Shown here one piece after another: positions 1-11,232 of a DNA stretch of 64,000 bases. Below the pieces are notes generated by a model that was not told the DNA's origin, ran no database searches, and saw only the letters and a list, made by a program, of their open reading frames with translations. This DNA is from Drosophila miranda (Eukaryota > Arthropoda > Insecta > Diptera > Drosophilidae). The position numbers and the translations under genes were made by a program. Position 1 is the stretch's first letter, and each line of letters starts with the position of its first letter. The stretch spans positions 22,054,001 to 22,118,000 of the forward strand of contig NC_046676.1 of assembly GCF_003369915.1 (NCBI RefSeq). Direction: 5' to 3'.

Positions 1-2346
1 ACGGAAACCTTTGCACCCAGGAACACAACAAGGATACAGCGGGCGCTCCAGGCCGGGTACAAGGAGGAAAGCCTGAGCAGAGCCGCGCTCCTCTCGGCAG
101 CAGAAAACCTAAGCGCCGCCGGGGATGCTGAAGCATCCGCGCTTGCCGTTTACAGGACCGTCAAAGCGGCCTGTGATGCAGCCATGAAAAAAAGAAAGAT
201 CGGAGGAAGCAGGCACCGGCCAGTACCGTGGTGGAATGAGCACATTGCCAAGGCCAGGAGGGAGTGCTGCGCAGCTCGGCGTGCCTACCAGCGAGCAAGA
301 GGCTCCGCCCAATTTGGCAGAAATGGCGCGGCATTCAAGGCCAAAAGAAAAGAGCTGAAGGAGGCCATCAGAAGCAGCAAACTCAAATGCTTCAAGGAGC
401 TCTGCGATGCAGCCGATGCGGAACCTTTTGGTGGAGCATACAAACTAGTCATGGGGAGATTAAACAGACAGCCTATGCCCAAGGATCCGGTGCATATGAG
501 AAAGATAGTCGGCACCCTATTCCCTGGACAACCACCCTTACAAGAGGAAGCTAGGCTAGAAGGAGCTAGCCTGAGGGACACCACCACCATCATCACTGCC
601 AGAGAAGTACTGGAGGCCACGGGTAAGCTGAAGATCGGGAAAGCGGCAGGTCCAGATGGAGTCCCTAATGCAGCACTAAAATGCATAATTAGAGCCCATC
701 CGGAAGCATTCGCCACAATGTACACCCAGTGCCTAGCGGAGCGGACAGTCCCACGAGCATGGAAACGGCAAAGGCTGGTTCTGATACCCAAGCCAGGCAA
801 AGAGCTCAACGACCCATCGTCATACCGGCCGCTGTGTATGCTGGATACCATGGGCAAGATTTTCGAGAGGATGGTATGTAACCGACTGGAGGCGGAACTG
901 GCTGAGCGTCGCGGACTTTCCGACCTCCAATTCGGGTTCCGCAAGCAGAGGAGCACCACTGACGCCATCGAGATGGTGACAAACCTTGCCAGGGAAGCCA
1001 TGGCAGGAACGCGATGGGCTGGAGGCGACAAAAAGTACTGCCTAGTATGTACACTAGACGTACGAAACGCCTTCAACTCTGCCAGCTGGAAGAGCATCCT
1101 AGAGGCCCTGACCAGGAGGGGTATATCTGAGCAAATCACACGGACTCTGCGAAGCTATTTCACGGACCGCGTCCTGATCTACGACACGGAAGAAGGAGCA
1201 GAACATCACCAAATCACCGGAGGCGTCCCACAGGGCTCGGTCCTAGGGCCGATACTGTGGAACGTGATGTATGACGATATCCTGCGGCTTACATTACCGG
1301 AAGGGTGCACCCTGGTGGGCTTCGCCGACGACATAGCACTGGTGACAGTGTCGAAACACGTAAGAGACGTAGAGGAGAAAACCAACGTAGCAGTCGGGAT
1401 GATAGTGGCCTGGCTCGCAGCCAACGGGCTAGCATTGGCGGAGAAGAAGACGGAGGCTGTGCTAATGAGCAGCAGAAAAAAGGTCGAGCAGGCATGCGTG
1501 AGAGTCGGTAGCACGATCATCAGGACCAAGCCTGCGCTAAAGTACCTAGGGGTAATGATGGACCAGAGGCTAAACTTCAAGGCCCACCTGGAATACGCCA
1601 GCGCAAAAGCGACTGCAGCTACGGCGGCCATAAGCAGGATGATGGCCAATACAGGGGGACCACGGCAGCGTAGCAGGCAGCTCATCGCTGGGGTGGTCAC
1701 CTCCATAATCTTATATGGATCAGCAGTGTGGGCACCAGCAATGATGGTTTCCACATACAGCAGAGACTGCAGAAGCGCATACCGACGCTGTGCCCTGAGG
1801 GTTACATGCTGCTTCCGGACGGTGTCTGAAGACGCCGCACTTATTGTGGCAGGCATGGTCCCACTGGGTCTCCTGGCAGCTGAGCGGCAGAGCGGAGGGG
1901 AGGTAGCCAGCGAGCGGCGAGAGCGCACTATAGCCCAGTGGCAACGGCGCTGGGACCAAGCGGCAAAAGGGAGGTGGACCAGACGTCTCCTTCCCCAGCT
2001 TAGCCCATGGCTGCGAAGAAGGCACGGCCAAATGGACCATTATTTGGGCCAACTGCTGACGGGGCATGGCTGCTTCAAGCAGTACCTGCATCGCTTTAGG
2101 CATGCTGACGACCCGTATTGCAGCTGCTGCGGGCCTGGAGTCGACGAGGATGCAGAGCACGTCTTCTTTGTATGCCCCCGCTTCTCGCAAGAACGAACGA
2201 GGCTAGGGGAGACGCTTGCAGAAGTGAGTGTGGACACCCTCACCGACCAGATGCTAGCCGATGAGCAATCTTGGAACGCGGTCGCCTACATGGCAGCAAG
2301 CGTGATCAAGGAGCTGCGCAGGCTGGAGCGAAGCCGGACAAACTAA
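1..2346 (+). CDS. ORF2 reverse transcriptase of R1-clade LINE, 5' truncated by window edge
   Basis: The frame is open from base 1; the first Met in view is at 184, but translation clearly continues from upstream, where the endonuclease domain would lie. Visible RT blocks in order: KAAGPDGVP (about 640), LIPKPGK...YRP (about 780-835), FGFRKQRST (about 930), GGVPQGSVLGPILW (about 1219-1260) and the catalytic FADD (about 1321-1332), followed by a thumb region with KYLGVMMD. The C-terminus has a Cys/His cluster (C-x2-C ... H-x4-C, about 2120-2175) followed by PRF, typical of R1-like ORF2 proteins. No RNase H domain is seen after the RT. There are no stops or frameshifts to the TAA at 2344-2346, so the copy looks young. 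Function: target-primed reverse transcription of its own RNA. Confidence 0.9.
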   Translation, partial: TETFAPRNTTRIQRALQAGYKEESLSRAALLSAAENLSAAGDAEASALAVYRTVKAACDAAMKKRKIGGSRHRPVPWWNEHIAKARRECCAARRAYQRARGSAQFGRNGAAFKAKRKELKEAIRSSKLKCFKELCDAADAEPFGGAYKLVMGRLNRQPMPKDPVHMRKIVGTLFPGQPPLQEEARLEGASLRDTTTIITAREVLEATGKLKIGKAAGPDGVPNAALKCIIRAHPEAFATMYTQCLAERTVPRAWKRQRLVLIPKPGKELNDPSSYRPLCMLDTMGKIFERMVCNRLEAELAERRGLSDLQFGFRKQRSTTDAIEMVTNLAREAMAGTRWAGGDKKYCLVCTLDVRNAFNSASWKSILEALTRRGISEQITRTLRSYFTDRVLIYDTEEGAEHHQITGGVPQGSVLGPILWNVMYDDILRLTLPEGCTLVGFADDIALVTVSKHVRDVEEKTNVAVGMIVAWLAANGLALAEKKTEAVLMSSRKKVEQACVRVGSTIIRTKPALKYLGVMMDQRLNFKAHLEYASAKATAATAAISRMMANTGGPRQRSRQLIAGVVTSIILYGSAVWAPAMMVSTYSRDCRSAYRRCALRVTCCFRTVSEDAALIVAGMVPLGLLAAERQSGGEVASERRERTIAQWQRRWDQAAKGRWTRRLLPQLSPWLRRRHGQMDHYLGQLLTGHGCFKQYLHRFRHADDPYCSCCGPGVDEDAEHVFFVCPRFSQERTRLGETLAEVSVDTLTDQMLADEQSWNAVAYMAASVIKELRRLERSRTN

Positions 2347-2502
2347 GCCAGAAGGATGACCCCACAGCCCGCACCGCGAAGTAATGCCTAGCGGCAGTCC
2401 CGCGGGAGCGGACCTACCCCCCCCCCACCCCCTTCCCAGCCATAATTGTTATTTTATAAATATAAATTGTTTTCCCAATAAAAAAAAAAAAAAAAAAAAA
2501 AA
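1..2502 (+). mobile_element. R1-clade non-LTR retrotransposon, 3' portion
   Basis: The 3' part of a LINE-type element: a long reverse-transcriptase reading frame, a short 3' UTR with a C-rich tract (about 2416-2437), an AATAAA at 2477-2482 and a poly(A) tail at about 2480-2502. The 5' end lies outside the window, so target-site duplications cannot be checked. It lies in the same orientation as Sdc and probably inside its large upstream intron. The clade call rests on the RT and C-terminal Cys/His style. It is not in 28S rDNA, so it is more like the dispersed Waldo-type relatives than true R1. Confidence 0.88.
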
Positions 2503-3510
2503 CACACACACACTTACACCCTCAAACACTTGAGAACAGCAAAAGTTGTTGCTTCTTGAGATGCATTTTGAGCTTGGGGACAACTTTTGCCGTAGCACAC
2601 ATTTGTGGGTCGTTCAAATTTAAAGGTTATACCGCTCTGTGGCTCTTACTCTCTTTTTGGAGTGTTTTTATTGTGTGTTTTGGGCTGTCGGAAAACTTTA
2701 AATATGGATCTTTAAACAAGTCCTGTCCCTCTTTCTCTGTGTGTGTGTGTGTGTGTGATATGCTAATTGCCAACTCATTAAAACAGCTTCTTGTTTATGC
2801 TTTGGAAAACACCACAAATTTTGGTCTCTCTGCCACTCTGTTGTGGAATTTACATGCAACTGTTTCTGCTCTCCAGGACACTCACTCACTCTCTCTCTCT
2901 CTGTCTCTTTCTGCACATTCTAATTTAATCATTTGGCTAAATAATGAGACAGGAACTCTGATGAACCCTTCTGCTTTCCCTCTCTCTCTCTCTCTCTCTC
3001 TGTCTCTGTCTCCCTCTCTGTTGCTCCCTGCATCCTTTTGGGTTTGGTAAAATGTGTCCTTTGGCTTGCTTTTTCCTTCTTCTTAATTAAATGCACTTTT
3101 GCTGTGGGGACAAATATTATTTTTGCTAAAGACTCGACAAACTGGCTAACTAACCCCCCCGAAAAGGCAACCCGCCCCCCCTCTACCCTTGCTTTGGGGC
3201 GGGGGAAAAACCTCTTTCTCATTCCAGGTAATCCCTCGAAACTTTGCCAACGCACAAAAGCGTAAATACCCAAAGGAATCCCCACGCTAACATTATGTAT
3301 GCCCAAGTCTTGGCCAAAATACGTCTACACATCGGCCCCCTGGCCCCTTGGCCCGTCATTTGGGCCCCGGTTTAAGTCGTAGCATAATCGTTTTAGAAAT
3401 TTATGAGTCAAGGACCAACATGGAATGGGGTTGAGCACATGTTTTGCTCTCTCGGGTTTTTTTCTTCTCCACTTCAAGTTCAGGCCTCCTTAAGAGGGGG
3501 CTAATGGGGT

Positions 3511-3538
3511 GGAGGAGGAGGAGGAGGAGGAGGAGGAG
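3511..3538. repeat. (GGA)n microsatellite
   Basis: About nine uninterrupted GGA triplets. Intronic and not part of any supported reading frame. Confidence 0.95.
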
Positions 3539-6500
3539 CCCAAATAAAAAGTAAAATTATGATTATCTTGGCCAGGCCTTTGAACCTGTCCCATCCATTG
3601 AGGAGGGAATAAAACTGGAATATGATACCCTCGATAAAGGGGTGTTATGTGTCCGAGCAGATGTTGGCCAAAAAAGAGAAGGGGATCCCGAAAACTGCCT
3701 AACAAAGATAGTGGACTTTAAAGATACATCTTGAAGGGTATCTAGAGCTTCGGCCTCCCAAACCAGGTCGGCCTCGCCTGTGGCTTAGGTGGCCAGCATC
3801 ACCCGCACCGTTGTGGCCAGGAGAGGGACGTGCATAATCGCTGATTAGTGTCTGGGCGTCAGAACAGGAGGCTACCAGGTCTCTGCCAGGTCTATTCCAC
3901 ACATCCCGCAGGTCGTTTCGCGCCATAAATTCGCCGCACGCGTCCGACGTGCAGATTGGTTTTGGGGTAGTGTGGCTCCATTGCATCCACTAATAACCAG
4001 TATGCATGTTATCCGCCGAGGGCCCAGTAGGCAGACACCCCACCCACGCACCGCCCGACCACGCATAATGAACTCTGCCGCGAACGCAGGCGCTTAACTT
4101 AATTAAAAACTGCATTCGACGAGAGCCATTCGGCCATTCGGCCATTGGGGCCGCTTGGGCTCGCTTTGTTTTCGAAATTTCGTAATTGGCAAGTTGTTAA
4201 ACGGTGTCTGGTTACAGCTCTGGCCCAAAGCAGGCTCAAAATGTTGCCAAGTGGCAAGGAACCTTCACATCCTTTATGCCTTTTCCATTTCCAGGGGCGA
4301 GTTTTGGGTGGATGGGTGGGTGGCTGGGTGGGTGGGATTGTAATATCAATTACTTGCAAAAATTCATTTGAATTCGAAACATTTTCTCTTTATTCTCGTG
4401 TGGGCATCCCTTTTGGCGTTTGGGCTTTGATATGGCGCATAAATTTAATTAAATAAGTTATTATATTTTAATTGGATTTTTGTTATGTAATTTTGCTGAC
4501 AATTTTCATATTTTCCGCTCTGTTCTTGTTGTTTTCGCTGCTCCTGTTTGTTGGGCTCTCATTAAGAGTCGAACAAATACTGATACACTCTCATAATTGT
4601 ATAATAACAATCGTGTGCGACCTTTGACCCGTGTGACGAAGCCTACAATTTACTGTAATGCAAGACTTAATTGTCGTTTTTCCACTACCCAAAAAGGCAA
4701 TTGCCACAGATTGATTGGTGGCAAAAGATATTAGCAATTAGCTTGGTCTTGAGAGGGGGGAGAGTGCTCTAAATAGTTGGAAAATCATGATTTCATTGAA
4801 ATGTATGCCAAAAATCCCACCATAAGTCGTCGTCTGGTCCTCTCCATTTATCAGTGTTCCAGGAGTAAGCCTAATTCTAGGAAAATTCCAGACAATCCAA
4901 GCCGAGGGATTGTATGCTCTGTACAACAAATGGCAATACCCTAGAAGTGCTGTGATCTCCATTCGAATGCAGTCTTTAATCTGTTCCATAATCTGTTCCA
5001 TAATCTGTTCCCTTCGACCTTCATATCCCTTGGGAAATGTAAACTTTTTATGTGTGTTTTGTGTACATAAATTTTAGTTTTCAATTTTGGGAAATCCTTT
5101 CCTATCACGGGTTGCTGTTAAACAATTTATGAATCCCTGTCTGAACCACAAACCCACAATCATTTACAAATGCGTTTCGCTCCCCCTCTACCCCGCTCCC
5201 CCCCTCCTCTCTGTTGCCGTCTAACAATTGTCAATTGCATAATTTATGAAATGCTCGCGTTGATTGAATTTTAGCAGACAAAAGGGGTGTGGGGGGGGGT
5301 ACTACAGGGTAAGTGGTAGTCGGAATTTGTCAATTGAATTTCAGGGGCTCATTATTTGCCGTCTCATTGACTCGTCATCGGCTGTAAATCAACTCCCTTG
5401 CCCACTAAGCCCCCCGCCCTCCCCTCCTCCATTCAACCAATGACAGAGTATTGGCGTCGCTGTCTGTCTGCGGTTTTCTGCTCTTCACACGCTTTTCTCG
5501 CTCTCTTTTTTTTCTTCTTTTATTTTTTCTTTATTTGTTGAATTTTTCCACTTTGCACATTTGCAGAGCAATTAAAATTGATTTATGGCGTCGAGACGGC
5601 CTCCCCTCACCCCTCACCCACCACCCACCACCCATCAAGTGCACTATGGGCCGCACATATATCCTTGTTTTTTTTTCGGCGCAGGACTTCCACTTGATAT
5701 TTGCTGTAGAAAACGCGTGGGAGCCTTTTCGCTCCCTTTCTGTCGCTGTAATTAGGCGAAGTAATTTATTTTTATTACCCCCCATTTTCAGCGTAGGCTA
5801 GAAATTTGTCGCTTGTCCTGGCCCACGCGACACTTCAAGGAGGATTTTAATTGGTATAATCTTAAGGCCCGTGTGCCACAGACATTCGGACAGACAGGTG
5901 GCAACGCCTCCTCGTCTGTGTGGTTTGTCCCTTTTTCTCTTTTGTTTCCCTTCTGCCAGTTGGCCAGTTAATTGGCCCTCTCGTCGAAAGACGGCCCTCA
6001 TAAGTGATATATAACCACGGAGTGTCGGCAAAACTTGACCAAAATTCAAAGGAGACACAAAGTCTTTCGCAAGAAACAAAATTCGTTCGCAGAATCATTA
6101 AAAAGTATTTGGGGAAAGAAAAAGCATGCAAAAAAAAGTGTAATTTATGGGGAAATTAAGCGAAACTAATAGGAAAAGCCAAGTGGCAGAGGGAAAACCT
6201 GGGATGCAATGGGAGTTTGTCCGTTTTTGACAGCACCTTCCGCTGCCGGCCTGGGATTCTGCTCCTCGTTTTATGAAGATGGACACTTGTAATTCATTAT
6301 GCGAGTCCCCCTCCCCACCACCCCACCCCCACCCGAATCAACGGAAATGAGTGCCGGGACAACTTTGGTGCCGCACCTCCGGATGGATGCTGCTCCTCTT
6401 TTAGCCATGTTAATTTTTCTTCATTTTTAAATTCGTGTTCCAATCTCCTGCCTGTCTGGCTGCCCCTTGCCCCCTTGCCCCCCCCCAGCTCTCCGCCTTC

Positions 6501-6659
6501 GTGCTTCTTCCGTCACTTATTTCTTGTCAAGTTTCAGACAAAGTTGCACTCGTTAGAGTCCGTTTTGGTAGAATGGCTTCGGTAATTGCTCCACCAATTC
6601 GAACAGTCTGTGGCAGAGACCTCTGGCGGTATTTTGGAGAAAGATTGGAGACCAAATTT

Positions 6660-7075
6660 CAATGAGGTGAAAAGCTTCTTTGGGTTTAAGAAGCTTTGTA
6701 GAAGCTTCAAGGCTTTCATCTTGGGACTCCTAATTCAGGAGAACAATTTCAACAATTTTAAAAGCTTTACAGCTTGAAAGCGCTCGACAGAGAAGAGTGT
6801 CAGCAAAAGCTTTGAAATTTTAGGAATGTATATCTCTAAAGCGTTTAGCTCTTCTTGAATCCTTCAGGCATCTAAAAAGTATTATTCTCAGTCAACGATA
6901 ACGAAAACCTTTTAGCCATAACATAATAAAGTTCTGAAAGCTTTTAGAATGCAAATATATTTAAAGCTGCGATAAAGAGAGCACAGCTTTTGCCTTAGAA
7001 TCAAACTCTTTCGAAGCTTATTCCAGAGCAGACTTGCCATAAAATCCGAGCAGGAGTCTGATCCAAAGCTTTCCC
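6660..7075. repeat. AAGCTT-rich intronic stretch
   Basis: About 400 bp in which AAGCTT-type hexamers, often in AAAGCTTT context, recur roughly a dozen times (for example near 6671, 6690, 6704, 6764, 6806, 6935, 7013 and 7067). There is no clear period, so this may be a decayed repeat or a cluster of short palindromes. Confidence 0.45.
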
Positions 7076-7540
7076 AAACGCTTTTTCGGCTCGTCGCGAC
7101 GTGCGCAGGTCACGAACGAAACGAGAGAGTCGCCGTCGCCGTCGTCAGCCTCCAAAGCCCCCCCCCTAAAGAGCCCTAAAGCTGATGTGGACCAGCAAGC
7201 ATCGAAGCTTCTGTGGCTCTCTTTCGCTGCCGCTGCCGCTGCCGCTGCTTCGTTCGCTGCTTCGGCTGCTGATGCTGCTCCCACGATGCCGCCTGCCAGA
7301 GGCACAGCTTGTTTTGGTGTCAGTTGGAAACTCTGTGGTAAAGTGTTCGGTTGTTGTGTATTTGGCTGTCGAGCGCAGTGCGCCCCGCACTCTATCCGTT
7401 TCTTCTCTCTGCCTGTCTCCATCTTGCCACTCGCTCGCACACAGTGACAATTGCTGTTGTGGCAAGGAGGACCGCCTAAAAGCGTGGAGCAAGCCTTGTT
7501 GCTGGCCACATTCGAGGAGGAGGACATCGGTGCGTATGCG
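7060..7540 (+). promoter_or_regulatory. GC-rich island, possible internal first exon/promoter
   Basis: This stands out from the surrounding AT-rich intron: CG-rich, with a (GCY)n run around 7208-7250, an initiator-like TCAGTT near 7319, and a possible 5' splice site (GTGCGT) near 7530. It could be an alternative non-coding first exon for downstream Sdc exons. This is inference from composition and short motifs only; an enhancer or nothing at all is equally possible. Confidence 0.25.
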
Positions 7541-10500
7541 TATTTATTATTTTAGATACGATTCATCGATTCATCACGGCAGAGTGGGGGCTCCCCTGCT
7601 GGAGGCGGAGGCGGAGGCCGAGGCGAAGGTGGCCTCTGTAGGTCAGTGTTATAACGATTCTCACAGTTTGTCTGTCTGTGGCATACTTTTGTGCCCCACG
7701 CTTTTGCATTTTCCCCCCCCCAGCAGCAGCATTCACGGGATTCCCCTTTCATTGTGTGTGTGTGTCTGTCTCTCTCCTTCTCCCTCTCTCTCTGTGAACG
7801 TTTGCAATTTCCGCCATTGGCTTTGTGTCAAGTCACTTGGCAAAGTCCTGTACCTTTTAGCCTTATTTACATGTGAGTGCGTCCGGGAGAAGCGAACGAG
7901 CTGCGAGATGCGATTCCCTCAAAGGGAGACACTGTGCCTGGTTCCCTGAGTCCCTCTGCTGCCTGCTGCCTGCTTCCGGCCTTTGTGCTAATTGCAATGC
8001 CGAACATTCCTCAATTTGCATGTGGAATGAATGTTGAATGAAAATTTAATGCTACAATCTTTAGAGGAGAAATCCCTACGCATTCTAGGGTCCAGTCTGT
8101 TGTCCTTCGCTTCCCTTGGAGTCCCTGTGGGGCGATGGGGCAATAATTTTGCTGTTCAATTAGGTTTCGGTGCAACAAGGAGTCAAGTTTTGGCCCCTTT
8201 TACGACTACAATAAACATAAAAGTTATTCCCAGTGCCACACACGCACACAACAGAGCAATAAAATACAATCTCACAGCCTCTCGCTGCCACTCTGCCACG
8301 CTGTGGCACGTGTGTGTGTGCGTGTGGCATAATAAGTTTTGATTTGCTTTTATTCGAGGGCTTTTCCAAGGGAGGGGGTGGGGGAGGGGGCGTTGGGGGC
8401 TTACCTTCTTGACACCTCAATGGACACAGGGCACGCACACAGCGGAGAGACAGACAAAGAGAACGGAAAATGGAAATGTTCGATTCGGAAAAGCGTCAAC
8501 GCGTTTTGTTTATTTATCATTCACTTTGGCCAAAGGAATGAAATAAAGGCCTCGTCCGTTTTCTCGGAATTCTTGTCTTTGGATTCCAATCTCGAAGTAA
8601 AAGCTGCCTGTCATCAACATAATGACGGCACAAATACACACAGTCTGAATAGGTTTCCCCTCTATCTGTGTGTGTGTGCGCTGACCTGCCCTTTTCGGAT
8701 TTGCGGTGCGGGTGCTCCAGTCTTCATGCCCTTTGCCCTGGCATTCCTTTGGTGCCACTCGAAATCTGTTGCCTACTTTTTGGGGCGCGACGCCGCACTT
8801 TATCTGCTGTCAGTGCGAGGTACAGTCACGCCACAGAGTTTTCCCAGAGACAGCTTTACCACGTTAAATGAGCATTCAGCAATCGGATCAGAGCCGGATC
8901 GAACTGTTTTTTGCGACCCTTTCGACTGGAAATTGTTATGGGGAAACTGCAGGCGCTCACAAAACATAAATCAATTGTGGCAATTGGGATTCTATTAAAT
9001 GCTACTTTTTGCACTGATGTAACACCATTGAGTGGCGTTCAAAAATTTGCAAATTGGCTTCCGTTCCACACGCACACACACACACACACACAAACACAAG
9101 CGAACAACAATAGATTGTTTTCGTGTGCTGTACAAATATTTGTTAACCATAAACAATGGTAAATGAAAAATCCAAACGAATGCACACACACACACACACA
9201 CATACACACATACATCCTTTGTTTTGTAAAAACATGGTTTCTTTTGTGTATACCCTTAATCCCAGCGGGAACTCCTCTTTTCGGCTCTTTTTGCCAGAAT
9301 AATGGGTATCCTTGCGCCGAAACGTTGTCGAACTACAGCATACTCTCTGGTTTTCTCCATGGAATGCTGATAAAACTACGCGTTCGGGCGATCACACAGA
9401 AAAACTGTCAATATTTGTATTGATTTATGGCCAGGCCGGGGACCAGGGGCCAGCGGCCAGGGGCTTAGCTGCATCCAATTCTGGTCCCTGTGTTGCGGGT
9501 TTGGGGCACAGAACTATTTTGACTGCCACAATGGACACAATTTGTCACCGCTGAAAGGGGGAAACGGGAGACCAGAGACCCAACTGCCTGCAATTCAATT
9601 TAACGTTTTGGCAAATTGTTGCCATTTTAAAATATGAAACAAGCGGAGCGAAACGGAGAATTGAGATGGCCAAAAAGGAAGACTAGAAATGGGGAAAAAA
9701 CATTCATTTCCCCAATGAATATTTTGCCAGTTTTCCCAGCCAGAAAATCGTTGCAGCAGACAGACAGAGCAGAGCAGAGCAGAGCAGAGCGGTCGACCGT
9801 AAATGTTTCTATCCCAAAGAGCGGAAATTTTTCAATTAAACAAAAACAGGAATATGAACAGGAGAACGCCCATCAATATTAGATGAGGGCAGCGGCGGAG
9901 TCCCGTCAAAGGAAAGCCTCTGTAGAAACAGGACACAAAGAAGGGACTTCCTCCTTGTGGCACCGCAACTTTTGATTCTATCTCCACACCTACGGGCGGT
10001 GAAAAGCCAGGCGGACGGACTGGCAAATTGTTTGGTGTTTGAGAGCCGCAGCCGCAGAATGAAAGACGTCATCACGGGGGACTTGACAGGTCGCCAAAAA
10101 CTTAACGCCAGGCAGGAGGGGCATCAGGGAGAGAGACAGTGCCAAGAGTAGGATGAGGATAAGGCGTCAGATGAGGCAGGATGAGCAGCCAAAGCTCCTT
10201 TTTGAGAACTTTGACTTGCCGCCAACTTCGGAGCGCAGCAAAAACCAAAATGGTAGACTCTTACTTAATCCGGTTAGCAGTTTGCATCGTGTCGGGGTGG
10301 GGGGGAGAAGTGCATCGAAAGGACCTTTGGCCTCGCCTTTGGCTTATGAAAAGAGATGCAGTTTATGAGGAGAAGAAAATATGGAATTATAGTGGAGTTT
10401 AGGGTGGGAAAACTATCATTATAGAAGGAAATGCAAGGATTGGAGAAGAAAGAGTTGATAGGACTAGATTTTGTACAGAAAGAGAGGATATCTTTAGATA

Positions 10501-11100
10501 GGGAGATACATGAATACCGGAGGAGACACTGCCGCTTTGATGCCCCTGATTATACATATATTAAGGCTTGAATACATTATGGAGGTTCTCATTAAAAATA
10601 GAGACAATAGAACTTGGCTGGAGGTGGAGGTGGAGGTGCAGGGAGGTGGCACACAATTTGCATTTCCCCATTGATTTTTCCAGTGCATCATTAAAATTGC
10701 ATTTAACACTGACGACTGTGACGCCTACTCCACCTCCTCCTGCTGAAATATACCATAAGAATTGTTCTTAATTAATTGTTTTATGCGGTGGCCATACCAT
10801 TGCCATGGCCATGGCCCATTCCCGGACACTGCTGCGGTCAACCGGCATTTTTCACTCGTATTATTGACGGTTGCAGTCGGTGCTTCCTGCTCTTTTCAGA
10901 AATGGTACTCCTCGACGGTTTTTTTTCGACTTCCCCTCTAATTAATGAAATGCAAATATTTGCATTTGCCCCCCCCTCAAAAGCCCCAAACGTAAATTAA
11001 AAAACTTCTACCCCCCCTGTACCCCCTCATATATATGTATATGTATATTATTATTTGAAAAAGCACTCATTTTTTGTTTGACCTTTTTCTATATTTGCAG

Positions 11101-11232
11101 AAATCTGTAAAAGCATCGGCGGCAGAGCCATCCACTCTGTCAGGAGGCGCAGCATCCCCGGCGGCTTCGGGTCCCAGAGATGCAATCTATATCGACGATG
11201 ATAGCATTGAGGGCTCTGGCGGACGTGGAGGG
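11101..11232 (+). CDS. Sdc: Sdc exon with glycosaminoglycan attachment site
   Basis: Flanked by TTTGCAG at the 5' side and GTAAGT at the 3' side, with phase 0 at both ends (44 codons). It contains the conserved acidic motif IYIDDDSIEGSGG, a Ser-Gly acceptor site for heparan sulfate. An upstream ATG at 11074 is open in frame but lies in the intron before the acceptor and is not the start. Confidence 0.93.

Larger units (their letters stand above)
2503..11100 (+). other. Large Sdc intron: no gene seen
   Basis: Inferred intron upstream of the exon at 11101. It contains simple repeats and C/G homopolymers: (GT)n near 2736-2757, (CT)n near 2890 and 2983-3003, (GGA)n at 3511-3538, (CA)n near 9072-9092 and 9184-9203, and (CAGAG)n near 9765-9790. 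It also holds an AAGCTT-rich stretch (6660-7075), a GC-rich island (7060-7540) and a 12-bp tandem around 4978-5010. The open frames here are short or repeat-driven and I support none as genes. No tRNA, rRNA or intact transposon was recognised. Confidence 0.6.

Noticed and set aside
7185..7949. 254-codon + frame in the Sdc intron
   Set aside because: Leucine/serine/cysteine-rich translation driven by CT and GCT repeats; no domain, no conserved motif, and two alternative frames equally open.
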